DNA of 64,000 nucleotides from Candidatus Tidjanibacter faecipullorum (GCA_019116245.1 DXCC01000008.1:1-64000), one strand, 5' to 3'; numbered from the stretch's first letter, positions 17,894-27,120 are shown. A program made the numbers and translations. Notes: generated from the sequence alone by a model not told the origin.

Positions 17894-18740
17894 ATGGATG
17901 GATGGGAAGTTGCCTACGGATTGCAGAACCGGAGAAGAGTCTGTCCGTGTAGCGTCGGGCTGTCAGGAGAAGCGGGGTGGGGGGGGAAATCGTACGGGGC
18001 GAGTTGGATGGCAGCGGTCGGAATAAACGGGATATGGAGTACATCATTACACAATAGTATACCCCGATAGCCGTAAACACGCCTCCGACAATTCCGTTCA
18101 GCCATTTTTGCACGGTCTGCATCTTGCCGTAAAAACGACCGATATGTTGTACGCTAAATGCCAATATCCAGGCAACGATCAGAACAGGCAGGGCAGTGGC
18201 AATGGCAAACAATACGGGTAACAGATAACCTGCGGTTGCTGTTGCCGACATCGGAATCAGCATGCCGAAATAGAACACGCCGCTTGTCGGACAAAATGCC
18301 ATTGCGAACAGCATTCCGAGCAGAAGGGCTCCCCAGCCGCCTTTGCGAGCCAGGTTTTCTCCGTTTCCTTTGAAGCCGAAAGCGGGTAGTTTGAGTTTGC
18401 TGCCGAACAGCATGAACAGGCCGATGCACAGCAAAGCCGGCCCAAGAATAAGTTCGCCGTACTTGCCGATAAACTTTTGGATACCGAACAGACTTGATCC
18501 TTCTCTCAATACCAGAATCAACACGATTCCCAATACCGTATAGGCAACCACACGGCCGAGCGTATAGAGAAGGCCGTTCCGGAAAATCCGACGGCGGTTT
18601 TCAATATCCTTTCCAATGAAGCCGATGGCGGCTATGTTCGTTGCCAGCGGGCAAGGAGATACCGCCGTGAGCAACCCCAGCAGAAAAGCCGTCAATGCCG
18701 GAGTCGTGCTATTGTCCAGCAAGGTCTGCAACCATTCCAT
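17892..18740 (-). CDS. ArsG-family / CcdA-like membrane permease, altered C-terminus
   Basis: The start MEWLQTLL at 18740 lies 1 nt past the arsF-like stop; longer readings overlap that gene. The protein has six or so membrane segments and the paired motifs AVSPCPLATNIAAIGF (near residue 25) and AFCPTSGVFYFGM (near 150), typical of DsbD/CcdA-like transporters. This subgroup is annotated as ArsG-type permeases for aromatic arsenicals. After GVYYCVMMYS the last 45 residues are Pro/Arg/Ser-rich and unlike a membrane protein; they run into the wzc terminator. The native C-terminus appears lost at the island boundary. Substrate is inferred from family and neighbours only. Confidence 0.72.
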   Translation of the reverse strand: MEWLQTLLDNSTTPALTAFLLGLLTAVSPCPLATNIAAIGFIGKDIENRRRIFRNGLLYTLGRVVAYTVLGIVLILVLREGSSLFGIQKFIGKYGELILGPALLCIGLFMLFGSKLKLPAFGFKGNGENLARKGGWGALLLGMLFAMAFCPTSGVFYFGMLIPMSATATAGYLLPVLFAIATALPVLIVAWILAFSVQHIGRFYGKMQTVQKWLNGIVGGVFTAIGVYYCVMMYSISRLFRPLPSNSPRTISPPTPLLLTARRYTDRLFSGSAIRRQLPIHP

Positions 18741-18741
18741 G

Positions 18742-19182
18742 TTATTCTGCGTCAATGAGTTTTTTGATTCTTTCAATCAGCCCGGTTTTGAAGGTGTCGG
18801 GAGCGGTTCGGGCATTTGCAAAAGCATACTCGGTCAAATTCTCGTACGATTCCTTCCCATTTTCCCATTTGCAGATGAACAAAGACGACCAAGTAACTTC
18901 GTACTTCTCGGCAATCTTTTTGTTCGCGGCTTTGGAGATATCGATGGTTTTGAAAACGACAGTCCCGTTTTTTAATTCATTTGCGAATTGGGTTTCAAGA
19001 GCTTCCTTTGTGTTTTTTTCTATCGCCAAACAAGTGGCACAACGCTGTCTGCCGTGAAAATACAGGATTTCAATTCTATTTTTGGAGTTGTCTGCCGCAA
19101 CGGCTTTGTTGTTCTGCGCATATACATTCCCACATGCAAGCAAACTCATGCAAAACGTCAAGAATAGCAGTGCCTTTCTCAT
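18742..19182 (-). CDS. ArsF-like thioredoxin-fold protein
   Basis: This 146-residue exported protein has a signal peptide (MRKALLFLTFCMSLLACGNVYA) and a thioredoxin-like core starting IEILYFHGRQRCATC, with the redox pair in RCATC. The family is annotated in Bacteroidetes as the ArsF-type subunit linked to reduction of nitrophenyl arsenicals, found in operons with ArsG-type permeases and ArsR. It lies 1 nt before the arsG-like gene and 11 nt after the thioredoxin-like pseudogene. The frame is intact. Biochemical function is inferred from family membership. Confidence 0.72.
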   Translation of the reverse strand: MRKALLFLTFCMSLLACGNVYAQNNKAVAADNSKNRIEILYFHGRQRCATCLAIEKNTKEALETQFANELKNGTVVFKTIDISKAANKKIAEKYEVTWSSLFICKWENGKESYENLTEYAFANARTAPDTFKTGLIERIKKLIDAE

Positions 19183-19193
19183 GATAGTCGGAT

Positions 19194-19698
19194 TTATTTT
19201 GTTTGATAAGCTGTTGTCACCAATTGGTCAAAGTAAATGGCGGAATCCAGGAAACCGCTTGTTACTTTGCTGCGAAAGATCTCCCGTCCAGATTGATCAA
19301 AAGCAATCCACTGATGGGGCATGATAATTTGATATTGTTTGGCTAGATTTCAATTCTTGTCCATGATTACAGGCCAGCCCCAGCCATTTGCACTTACAAT
19401 CGGCTTCACTCTGGCGGAGGAGCGCTGATCATCCAGTGAAACCAAAACTACTTGAATAGGCATGTCGTTCTGATTATGTGCCAGCCAGACCTCATGCAAC
19501 TCGTCAAGCATTGTGATATTATTGGGACAGCATGTTTTCCAGAATACGAATAAAACAACACCTTCCTGCGGAGCATACTCCGAGAGCTCTTTCATTCCGG
19601 CCATTCATATCTTTAACTGTTAATGTTGGCCAAAAACTTTGCGCACAGCAGATTGTCGCAATAAAAAGTGTTACAATTGAAAAGACTATTTTTTTCAT
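19194..19698 (-). pseudogene. TlpA-like thioredoxin-fold protein, frameshifted and with internal stop
   Basis: Three pieces read consecutively on the minus strand. From 19698 come a signal peptide (MKKIVFSIVTLFIATICC) and the start of the mature chain (SFWPTLTVKDMNGRN). From about 19600, in another frame, come MKELSEYAPQEGVVLFVFWK and TCCPNN, ending VIMDKN at a TGA at 19350-19352. In that same frame after the TGA come NLAKQYQIIMPHQWIAFDQS and the C-terminus, to a TAA at 19194. The gene therefore carries one frameshift near 19590 and one in-frame nonsense codon, probably GGA to TGA. The intact protein would have been a periplasmic redox partner in the ars operon. Confidence 0.8.
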
Positions 19699-19805
19699 AC
19701 GGTTTCAGTTTGTTGTTTGTCGAACTACGAATATTGCGTCTAAAAAAAACTATTTGCACTAACTTTTATTTCCCCTACACGTATTTTGTTTCCTAAAATC
19801 AGTCA

Positions 19806-20064
19806 TTAGCTTGCAGGTTTCCGGTCCATTCTTCTTGTTTTAGGGGCTTTGATCTCATCATGAATTCGTTCAGAGTTCTTTACCGCTTTCAGGTGTTGCA
19901 ATGCCGTTGCTCCGAGTTGGGTAATACTTCATGCATGTCATCCCCCCAAAAACACAAGGTTGTTGGGCCGAACATGCAATCATTGCCAATCTGGTTGGAT
20001 GTCCCATCGCTTGGGCAAAACGAGGCAAGTGCTCTCGTCTTGGGGTGTATGCTTTGGCGTTCAT
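19806..20064 (-). pseudogene. ArsR-family repressor remnant
   Basis: The minus strand from 20064 reads MNAKAYTPRREHLPRFAQAM followed by GHPTRLAMIAC, a typical ArsR N-terminus. After a frame change near 19960 it reads DMHEVLPNSE, and after another ATALQHLKAVKNSERIHDEI, which matches the ArsR recognition helix region. It ends at a TAA at 19806. At least two frameshifts break the gene. It would have been the metalloid-responsive repressor at the head of the thioredoxin-like/arsF/arsG operon; without it the remaining genes are probably not regulated by arsenic. Confidence 0.7.
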
Positions 20065-20269
20065 TGATCTGTATGTTCGTTATTCGCAAAATTGCGAACA
20101 TTTTTTTCATGCGCAAGAATATAATGCTTTTATTTTTGCCCAAGGAGAGAGTGTCCCCATGTGTTGGACACTTCCTCCTTTTACATTTTGATGCCAGGAA
20201 GCCTATTTGAGGAACTTGTGCCCTTCTGCGCATCGTATTTGTGATCCTATTCGGCACTCGTCGCCCTCG

Positions 20270-20590
20270 CTTGTAGTTGGGGGGGCCTTGCCCGTCGGGG
20301 GCGATAAGCCGCATGTTGAGCGTTATCTTGCGGACCTAGTCCGTTGCGATAAGCATCTTCGCCGTTTCTTGGGTCTCCGCCAGTTTATCACGCTCCCCCC
20401 GATTGCGCGAATTATAGCATCAAGCGCTGCATGAACTCCTCCTGCCGCAGGCGGGGGAATAATGTGCAACCTCCATTCTTCTGCGGCTTGTCCATACCTG
20501 CATCCTCTGCGGAGGGTAGTCCGTGATCTTGTTGGAGAACTGAGCCAGTTCCGGCCCTTGGTAAAGGAGCAGAACGCTCTTGCTGTACGA
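20270..20590 (-). pseudogene. Probable remnant of a conjugative-element DNA methylase/helicase
   Basis: On the minus strand one frame reads LLLYQGPELAQFSNKITDYP, then RRRMEVAHYSP, a stop, then ERDKLAETQETAKMLIATD, a stop, and VRKITLNMRLIAPDG. These segments remind me of the very large N-6 methylase/SNF2-type helicases of Bacteroidetes conjugative elements (around AKMLIATDxARKxxxDMR). With two stops and no start it cannot be functional. The assignment is by memory of the motif and needs a search. Confidence 0.35.
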
Positions 20591-20633
20591 TGTTGACGGG
20601 GCTTTATGGGTCTTGCAGATCCCGGGGCAGATA

Positions 20634-20671
20634 AATAAAAAATCCCGTAAAACCTTGATTTTACGGGATTT
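20634..20671 (-). terminator. Intrinsic terminator of tRNA-Ser
   Basis: Perfect hairpin aaatcccgtaaaa / ttttacgggattt followed by a T run on the minus strand, 34 nt past the tRNA 3' end. Confidence 0.88.
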
Positions 20672-20704
20672 GTCATCCTTTGCCTTTTGTGTTCAGGGGG
20701 CTTG

Positions 20705-20792
20705 CGGAGAGAGCGGGATTCGAACCCGCGATACCCTTTTGGAGTATACGCACTTTCCAGGCGCGCCTCTTCAACCGCTCGAGCATCTCTCC
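20705..20792 (-). tRNA. tRNA-Ser (anticodon GGA)
   Basis: 88-nt class II tRNA on the minus strand: acceptor ggagaga/tctctcc with discriminator G, anticodon in cctGGAaag, long variable arm (tatactccaaaagggtatc) and T arm gcggg-ttcgaat-cccgc. CCA is not encoded. Confidence 0.94.
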
Positions 20793-20840
20793 GTTGGCGG
20801 ATCCGCATCGGATGAAACCATCTTGCGGATTAAAAGCCTG

Positions 20841-20870
20841 CAAATATACGAAATCCGGCCGATATTCCAA
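20841..20870 (-). promoter_or_regulatory. Promoter of tRNA-Ser
   Basis: On the minus strand TTG (20868-20870), a 19-nt spacer and TATATTTG (20841-20848). Confidence 0.72.
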
Positions 20871-21028
20871 CCCTTTCGTCCGAAAATAATTCGGTTCGAG
20901 TTCGGTACTGTGGCTGTGGCAGGGGAAACTGTACAGCTGCAGGGCTATGAACGGGATCCCGTCAGCCCGATTGATCAGTCCGTCGGGTCCGATAGCGTTC
21001 CGGTTCGGTGGGGTTGCCCCGGCAGGTA

Positions 21029-21691
21029 TCAGTTGCGCTGCTGCAGGGCGATGGGCAGAATCTCGTCGGCCCGATCGACCAGCCAGTCGGGGTGATAGCG
21101 CTCCAGTTCGGTGCGCGGCCGACAGCCCCACGTGACGCCGACTACCTCGACACAGGCATTGGCTGCGGTCTCCATGTCGACCCCCGAATCACCCACGTAG
21201 AGCACGTCGGGGCGTTCCGTGCCGCTCAAGGCGCAGATCTCCTCGACGATGCGCGGATTGGGCTTGGAGGGTACCTCGCGGCGCTGGCCGAGCACCGCCT
21301 CAAAACGGATCGAGGGGAAGAAGTGGGCAACCAGTCCGAGGGTGGCCTCCTGGTATTTGTTGGATGCGACGGCCAGTTTGAGACCATGGGCCTGCAGGGC
21401 GGTCAGCAATTCCGGAATGCCGGGGTAGGGAACGGTGCGTTCGGCGCCGTGTTCGTTGTAATAAGGCACGAAAGAGGCCCGGATGCGGAGCACTTCGGCC
21501 TCGTCCTTGTGGCCTTCGGGCAGGGCGCGTTCAAACAGTTTGTTGATGCCGTTGCCGACGAAACTGCGGATGGCATCCACCGAATGGGTAGGGTAGCCGT
21601 TGGCGGCGAGGGCATGGTTGGTGGCCGCTGCGATGTCGGCCACCGTATTCAACAGGGTTCCGTCCAGGTCGAAAATTACCAGTCGTTTCAT
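21029..21691 (-). CDS. gph: HAD-family phosphatase, phosphoglycolate phosphatase-like
   Basis: This 220-residue HAD hydrolase begins directly with the nucleophile motif FDLDGTLLNT (D8, D10). Motif II is ASNK (around residue 109), and the acidic motif IV is YVGDSGVDMETAANA (around 165-179). The Gph/PGP subgroup removes phosphate from 2-phosphoglycolate formed during DNA repair, but HAD substrate range cannot be read from sequence. It is monocistronic; TATCTTTG at 21725-21732 on the minus strand is a probable -7 element. Confidence 0.8.
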   Translation of the reverse strand: MKRLVIFDLDGTLLNTVADIAAATNHALAANGYPTHSVDAIRSFVGNGINKLFERALPEGHKDEAEVLRIRASFVPYYNEHGAERTVPYPGIPELLTALQAHGLKLAVASNKYQEATLGLVAHFFPSIRFEAVLGQRREVPSKPNPRIVEEICALSGTERPDVLYVGDSGVDMETAANACVEVVGVTWGCRPRTELERYHPDWLVDRADEILPIALQQRN

Positions 21692-21821
21692 GAACTTGGG
21701 TTACATGTAATTGGAATCGTCAGGCAAAGATAGCAAACTCGCGCCACATCTGCACACCCCTTCGCGGGCAGGGTGGGCCTGTCCCGGTCGGAAATGTCGG
21801 GCGGGCAGGAGGGCAGGACGA

Positions 21822-21854
21822 CAAAAGAGGGCGCCGATTCGTTCGGCGCCCTCT
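21822..21854 (-). terminator. Intrinsic terminator after infC
   Basis: Hairpin gagggcgcc / ggcgccctc with cttttgt following on the minus strand, about 50 nt past the infC stop. Confidence 0.8.
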
Positions 21855-21904
21855 TGCGGGGGGATGGTTGCTCCGCCGGCAGCGGAGACAACGGCGGGGA
21901 AGCC

Positions 21905-22519
21905 CTATTTCTTCGGCTTGGGAGCAAGCATCATGGTCATGCGCTTGCCTTCCAGTTTGGGCATCATCTCCACCTTGGCTACCTCCTCGAGGTCGGTGGC
22001 GAAGCGCAGCAGCAGAATTTCACCCTGTTCCTTGAAGACGATCGACCGTCCCTTGAAGAAGACGTAGGCCTTCACCTTGGCGCCTTCGCCGAGGAAGTTC
22101 TGTGCATGGCGCAACTTGAAGTTGTAGTCATGGTCGTCGGTCTGGGGGCCGAATCGTATCTCCTTGATGACCACCTTGACGGACTTTGCCTTCAACTCCT
22201 TGGCCTTGCGCTTCTGCTGGTACAGGAACTTCTGGTAGTCTGCGATGCGGACTACGGGCGGATCTGCCTTGGGCGAGATCTCGATCAGGTCGAGTTCCTG
22301 CTCGCGGGCGAGCTTCAGTGCCTGACTGGTCGGCATCACTGCCGAACCGCCTTCGATGCCGTCGCCTACCACGCGCACCTGGGGTACGGTGATCTGCTCG
22401 TTGATTCTGTTCGGCATCTCTTTTTCAACCCTGCCCTGCGGTCTGCGTTGCTGCGGGGCGCCGCCGTTCCCGGCTGCGGGAGCGGGTTTGGGATGATAGG
22501 GTTTCTTTACCGTGTTTAT
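21905..22519 (-). CDS. infC: Translation initiation factor IF-3, likely AUA start
   Basis: IF-3 binds the 30S subunit and proofreads initiator tRNA pairing. The core ([48 protein letters not shown]) is complete. The first ATG (22417) has no ribosome-binding site, but the frame stays open upstream. A perfect AGGAGG (22528-22533) lies 8 nt before an ATA codon at 22517-22519, giving 34 extra residues, Pro- and basic-rich ([19 protein letters not shown]). A non-AUG start matches the known AUU start of E. coli infC, which allows autoregulation. It lies 47 nt downstream of thrS; no rpmI-rplT follows. Confidence 0.88.
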   Translation of the reverse strand: MNTVKKPYHPKPAPAAGNGGAPQQRRPQGRVEKEMPNRINEQITVPQVRVVGDGIEGGSAVMPTSQALKLAREQELDLIEISPKADPPVVRIADYQKFLYQQKRKAKELKAKSVKVVIKEIRFGPQTDDHDYNFKLRHAQNFLGEGAKVKAYVFFKGRSIVFKEQGEILLLRFATDLEEVAKVEMMPKLEGKRMTMMLAPKPKK

Positions 22520-22566
22520 AGTTTTGTCCTCCTGATTAGTGAGTTAGACGATGAGTTGGTTCGGGT

Positions 22567-24513
22567 TTATTCGCCGATTTCCTGTTTGACCAGTCCGTTC
22601 AGATATTCGGCAAATTCGCCGAGCTGCATGGTACCCTTGTCGCCTTCGCCCTGCATGCGGACGGAAACCGTACCGTCGGCCTCCTCCTTCTCGCCCACGA
22701 TGAGCAGGAAGGGGATGCGTTTCAGCTCGTTGTCGCGTATCTTTCTGCCAATCTTCTCGTTGCGGCAATCGACTTCGGCGCGAATATCGGAATTATTCAG
22801 GAATTTGGAAACTTTCTCCGCGTAATCGTTGAATTTTTCGCTGATCGGCAGCACCACAACCTGCTGCGGGGTGAGCCACAGCGGGAATTTGCCGCCCGTG
22901 TGTTCGAGCAGCACGGCCACGAAACGCTCCATCGAGCCGAACGGCGCGCGGTGGATCATGATCGGGCGGTGGGGCAGGTCGTCGGCACCCGTGTAGGTCA
23001 GGTCGAAACGCTCCGGCAGGTTGTAGTCCACCTGGATCGTGCCGAGCTGCCATTTGCGGCCCAGGGCGTCCTTCACCATGAAGTCGAGTTTGGGACCGTA
23101 GAAGGCGGCTTCGCCCAGTTCGACGATGGTGTTCAGTCCTTTGTGCTTGGCGGCCGTGATGATGGCGTTTTCGGCCTTCTCCCAGTTTTCGTCCGAGCCG
23201 ATGTATTTCTCCTTGTTGTTCGGGTCGCGCAGCGATACCTGGGCGATGAATTCGTCGAACTTGAGGGTCTTGAAGATGTAGAGCACGATGTCGATCACCT
23301 TCTCGAACTCGTCCAGCAGCTGGTCGGGACGGACGAAGAGGTGGGCGTCATCCTGCGTGAATCCCCGCACGCGGGTCAGTCCGTGGAGCTCGCCGCTCTG
23401 CTCGTAGCGGTAGACCGTGCCGAACTCGGCGAAACGGAGGGGCAGGTCGCGGTACGAACGCGGTTTGTATTTGTAGATTTCGCAGTGGTGCGGACAGTTC
23501 ATCGGTTTGAGCAGGAACTCTTCGTTCTCGTCGGGGGTGTGGATCGGCTGGAAGGAGTCCTTGCCGTACTTGGCGTAGTGACCCGAGGTGACGTAGAGGT
23601 CCTTCATGCCGATGTGGGGCGTGATGACCTGTTCGTAGCCGTATTTCTTCTGGACGCTCTGGAGGAAGTTCTGCAGGCGTTCGCGCAGTGCGGCGCCCTT
23701 GGGCAGCCACATCGGCAGGCCCTGACCCACACGGGGCGAGAACATGAAGAGTTCCAGTTCCTTGCCCAGTTTGCGGTGGTCGCGTTTCTTGGCCTCCTCG
23801 ACCAGACGCAGGTATTCGTCGAGCATCGACTTCTTGGGGAAGGTGATGCCGTAGATACGGGTCAGCATCTTGTTCTTCTCGTTGCCGCGCCAGTAGGCTC
23901 CGGCCACCGAGGTCAGTTTGATGGCCTTGATGAGGCCCGTGTTGGGAAGGTGCGGACCGCGGCAGAGGTCGGTGAAGCAGCCGTTCGTATAGAAGGTGAT
24001 CGTGCCGTCGGCCAGTTCGGAGATCAGTTCGGTTTTGTACTGGTCACCCTTTTCGGAGAAGACCTTCATGGCTTCGGCCTTGCTCACTTCGCGGCGCACG
24101 AGGGGTTCCTTGGTGCGGGCCAGCTCCTCCATTTTCTTTTCGATCCGGGGCAGGTCGGCCTCGGTGATGGGGGTCGGCGAATCGACATCGTAGTAGAAGC
24201 CGTTGTCGATGCTCGGGCCGATACCGAACTTGATGCCCGGGTAGAGGCTTTCCAGCGCCTCGGCCAACAAGTGCGAGGAGGTGTGCCAGAAAGTGGCCTT
24301 GCCTTCGGGATCGTCCCATTTGTTCAACTTGACGGAAGCGTCGCTTTCGATCGGTCGCGACAGATCGACTACCCGGCCGTTGACGGTAGCCGAGAGCACT
24401 TCCTGCGCCAGGCGCTGGCTGATCGATTCGGCGATTTGCAACGGGGTAGTCCCCTTCGGGTATTCCCGGACGCTGCCGTCGGGGAATGTGATCTTTACGT
24501 TACTCTGACTCAT
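22567..24513 (-). CDS. thrS: Threonyl-tRNA synthetase
   Basis: This 648-residue class II synthetase charges tRNA-Thr. Domains in order: TGS (residues 1-65), the SAD editing domain (about 70-240, [11 protein letters not shown] with the zinc-type HxxxH), the catalytic core ([11 protein letters not shown], then [20 protein letters not shown] motif 2) and the anticodon-binding domain ([14 protein letters not shown]). Length is normal. It is cotranscribed with infC, the classic pairing. Confidence 0.97.
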   Translation of the reverse strand: MSQSNVKITFPDGSVREYPKGTTPLQIAESISQRLAQEVLSATVNGRVVDLSRPIESDASVKLNKWDDPEGKATFWHTSSHLLAEALESLYPGIKFGIGPSIDNGFYYDVDSPTPITEADLPRIEKKMEELARTKEPLVRREVSKAEAMKVFSEKGDQYKTELISELADGTITFYTNGCFTDLCRGPHLPNTGLIKAIKLTSVAGAYWRGNEKNKMLTRIYGITFPKKSMLDEYLRLVEEAKKRDHRKLGKELELFMFSPRVGQGLPMWLPKGAALRERLQNFLQSVQKKYGYEQVITPHIGMKDLYVTSGHYAKYGKDSFQPIHTPDENEEFLLKPMNCPHHCEIYKYKPRSYRDLPLRFAEFGTVYRYEQSGELHGLTRVRGFTQDDAHLFVRPDQLLDEFEKVIDIVLYIFKTLKFDEFIAQVSLRDPNNKEKYIGSDENWEKAENAIITAAKHKGLNTIVELGEAAFYGPKLDFMVKDALGRKWQLGTIQVDYNLPERFDLTYTGADDLPHRPIMIHRAPFGSMERFVAVLLEHTGGKFPLWLTPQQVVVLPISEKFNDYAEKVSKFLNNSDIRAEVDCRNEKIGRKIRDNELKRIPFLLIVGEKEEADGTVSVRMQGEGDKGTMQLGEFAEYLNGLVKQEIGE

Positions 24514-24596
24514 TTGTTTTGTCGATGATACGGTCGGCTACAAACCCGACCGCCTGGTTTTGATATGGATTGAACGTGTTTTTCTGCTTGGTGGGG

Positions 24597-25697
24597 TTAC
24601 TCTTCCTGGGCGTCGGGCAGCTTGAGGTCCTTGACGGAGACGTCGGCGCCCCGTTCGCGCTCGTAGCGGCGCAGGGGGTTGGCCGTGATCTCGGCATACC
24701 AGCGGCGGTTGCGGAAGACGTCCAGCGCCATGTAGATGGCGTCGTGCATCGAGGTGCAGTCGGCCGTGCCGGCGCCGGCAATGTCGTAGGCCACGCCGTG
24801 GTCGGGGCTGGTGCGCACGATGGGGAGCGAGGCGGTGAAGTTCACGCCGCCCGTGCTGAGCGACTTGAAGGGAGCCAGGCCCTGGTCGTGGTACATGGCC
24901 AGTACGGCGTCGTAGTGGCGGTAGCTGCCCGAGGCGAAGAAGCCGTCGGCGGCGAAGGGGCCGAAGGCCAGGATGCCCTGGGCGGTGGCTTCGGCGATGG
25001 CCGGACGGATGATGGTCTGCTCCTCGTGGCCGATCACGCCGCCGTCGCCCGCATGGGGGTTCAGGCCCAGCACGGCGATGCGCGGCTCGACGATGCGGAA
25101 GTCCGAGCGCAGCATGTTGCGCAGCTGGGTGAGCCGTTCGAGGATGAGCTCGCGCGAGAGGAGGCCGCTGACCTCGGCGATGGGGACATGGATGGTGGCC
25201 AGGCCTACCTTCATCAGGTCGCTGCACATGACCATCAGGGGCTGGCCGCCGAAGCGGTCGGCGAAGAACTCGGTGTGGCCCGTGAAGCCGAAGCTGGCCT
25301 GCTGGACATTCTCCTTGTTGATGGGGGCGGTGACCACGACGTCGATTTCGCCGGCGGCTAGGTCGTCGGCGGCGCGGCGCAGGGCGGCGATGGCCTGCGC
25401 TCCGCCTTCGGGCGTGGCCTTACCCGGTTCGATATGCAGTTCGCCGGAGCAGGTGTCGATCAGATTGACCCGTTTGGGACGGGCGTCGCGTGCGCTCGGT
25501 ACGATCTGGAACGAGAAGTTCTCCACATCGCCCAGCTGTTTGCGGTAGAAGGAGAAGGCTTTCGAGGCGCCGTAGATGATCGGCACGAAGAGTTCGCCCA
25601 TGCGCGGATCGGCCAGCGTGCGGATGATCACCTCCGGTCCGATGCCGTTGATGTCACCCTGCGTGATGCCGACTTTTATCATTCTGTTTTCGCTCAT
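24597..25697 (-). CDS. pdxA: 4-hydroxythreonine-4-phosphate dehydrogenase
   Basis: PdxA oxidises 4-phosphohydroxy-L-threonine in DXP-dependent pyridoxal 5'-phosphate synthesis. The 366-residue protein shows VGITQGDINGIGPEVI at the N-terminus, TAPINKENV, GHTEFFADRFG (metal-binding His), LNPHAGDGGVIG and YHDQGLAPFK, all family hallmarks. An ATG five codons further in is an alternative start. TACATTTG at 25759-25766 (minus strand) is a likely -7 element. The gene lies 83 nt upstream of thrS and may feed that operon. Confidence 0.95.
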   Translation of the reverse strand: MSENRMIKVGITQGDINGIGPEVIIRTLADPRMGELFVPIIYGASKAFSFYRKQLGDVENFSFQIVPSARDARPKRVNLIDTCSGELHIEPGKATPEGGAQAIAALRRAADDLAAGEIDVVVTAPINKENVQQASFGFTGHTEFFADRFGGQPLMVMCSDLMKVGLATIHVPIAEVSGLLSRELILERLTQLRNMLRSDFRIVEPRIAVLGLNPHAGDGGVIGHEEQTIIRPAIAEATAQGILAFGPFAADGFFASGSYRHYDAVLAMYHDQGLAPFKSLSTGGVNFTASLPIVRTSPDHGVAYDIAGAGTADCTSMHDAIYMALDVFRNRRWYAEITANPLRRYERERGADVSVKDLKLPDAQEE

Positions 25698-25827
25698 TGT
25701 GTGTTTCCGTCTGTAGATGGGCCGCGGGCGGCGGGCCCGGGCGCAAAACTATATCATACAAATGTACGAAAAAAAATGGAAACCGGGTCTTTCGGGGCGA
25801 ATAATCGGTTTGTCTGCCGGAGCGGAG

Positions 25828-27120
25828 CTACTCCTCGGCGGGGGTGTCGTCGGCCTCTTCGGTGAGCGTCTTGGGCAGCGACCGGGAGATCTTGACGTTC
25901 AGCGCCGCGAGCCGCTGGGCGCGGCTGACCAGGTTGCCCGTGCCGGTGCTGAGCTGTTTCATGGCCTTCTCGTAGTTGCCGTGCAGCGTGTCGATGCCCT
26001 TGCCGATGGTCTCCAGCGTGGAGACGAAACCGGCAAACTTGTCGTACATCATGGCTCCCTCCTTGGCGATGCGGCTGGCGTTGCGCCCCAGGTCGTCGCG
26101 CTTCCAGAGGTCGTCCACCACCTTGAGGATGGCGAAGAGGTTGGTCGGCGAGCTGAGGATCACCTTGCGGCGGTAGGCGTCGTTCCACAGCTCCGGATCG
26201 GCGTGGACTGCATCCAGGAAGGCCGGTTCAGTGGGAATGAACATCACCACGAAGTCGGGCGACCCCAACACGTTGTCCTGATAGCTCTTGCGGCCCAGTT
26301 CGTTCACGTGGTTGCGCACCGAGCGCAGGTGGTCGTTCAGGGCGCGGCGCCGGCTCTCCTCGTCGATCGCCGAGGTGTAGTTCACGTAGGCCGTGAGCGA
26401 CACCTTCGAGTCGATCACCACCCGTTTGCCGTCGGGCAGTTTCAGGATCACGTCGGGGCGCAGGTTGTTTCCCTCGGCATCCTTGACGTTGGTCTGGGTG
26501 GTGTAGTGGAGGCCCCGCTGCAGGTCGGAACTCTCGAGGAGCGTCTCGAGGATCGTCTCGCCCCAGTCGCCCTGCAGCTTGCTGTTGCCGCGCAGGGCGG
26601 TGGTCAGGTTGTTGGTCTCCTCGGTGATGCGGCGGTTGAGTTCCATCAGGTTGTTCAGCTCGGCCTTGAGCGTGCCGCGCTGGACATTCTCCTGGGAGTA
26701 GATCTCCTCCACGCGCCGCTTGAAGTCCGAGATGTTGTCCTTCAGCGGTTTGAGCACCAGGTCGAGCGACTCGCGGTTGGTCTCCCGGAACTGGCGCGAC
26801 TTGCGCTCGAAGATCTCTTCGGCCGTCTTTTCGAACTGGAGCATCAGCATCGCGTTCTTTTCGCGGAGCTTGCCCTCCTCCTCTTCGAGGCGGCCGCGCA
26901 GCGCATCGGCGTCCTTGCGGGCGGCCACCAGGTCGAGATCGGTCGTGCGGAGCCGTTCGGTGAGCTCGGCAAGGCGGGTTTCGGCCGTCTGGGCACGGTT
27001 TTCGGCTGAGGCGGCCCGGTCGGCCGTCTCGCGGATGCGGCGCCGGGCGGCGGCCAGTGCATAGCAGGCAACGGCACAGGCGGCGGCCAGCACCGTGAGG
27101 AGAATGTAGTACATGGTCAT
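25828..27120 (-). CDS. rmuC: RmuC-family DNA recombination protein
   Basis: The ATG at 27120 gives 430 residues starting with a single membrane anchor (MYYILLTVLAAACAVACYAL). A coiled coil of about 150 residues rich in Glu/Arg follows, then the RmuC nuclease-fold domain (GDWGETILETLLE; DVILKLPDGKRVVIDSKVSL, with the PD-(D/E)xK-like DSK). In E. coli RmuC limits short-repeat inversions; the biochemical activity is not settled. Longer upstream readings overlap the divergent rpe promoter region and were not used. Confidence 0.9.
   Translation of the reverse strand: MTMYYILLTVLAAACAVACYALAAARRRIRETADRAASAENRAQTAETRLAELTERLRTTDLDLVAARKDADALRGRLEEEEGKLREKNAMLMLQFEKTAEEIFERKSRQFRETNRESLDLVLKPLKDNISDFKRRVEEIYSQENVQRGTLKAELNNLMELNRRITEETNNLTTALRGNSKLQGDWGETILETLLESSDLQRGLHYTTQTNVKDAEGNNLRPDVILKLPDGKRVVIDSKVSLTAYVNYTSAIDEESRRRALNDHLRSVRNHVNELGRKSYQDNVLGSPDFVVMFIPTEPAFLDAVHADPELWNDAYRRKVILSSPTNLFAILKVVDDLWKRDDLGRNASRIAKEGAMMYDKFAGFVSTLETIGKGIDTLHGNYEKAMKQLSTGTGNLVSRAQRLAALNVKISRSLPKTLTEEADDTPAEE

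Larger units (their letters stand above)
17894..20630. mobile_element. Decaying arsenic-resistance-type accessory island
   Basis: Between the wzc terminator and the terminator of tRNA-Ser lies a block visibly less GC-rich than both flanks. All of its genes are on the minus strand, and several are pseudogenes. The content (arsG-like, arsF-like, thioredoxin-like and arsR-like genes plus a probable remnant of a conjugative-element methylase/helicase) suggests acquisition on a mobile element followed by decay. Its abutment to the 3' side of tRNA-Ser is consistent with insertion at that tRNA, but no flanking repeat was found. Confidence 0.6.
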
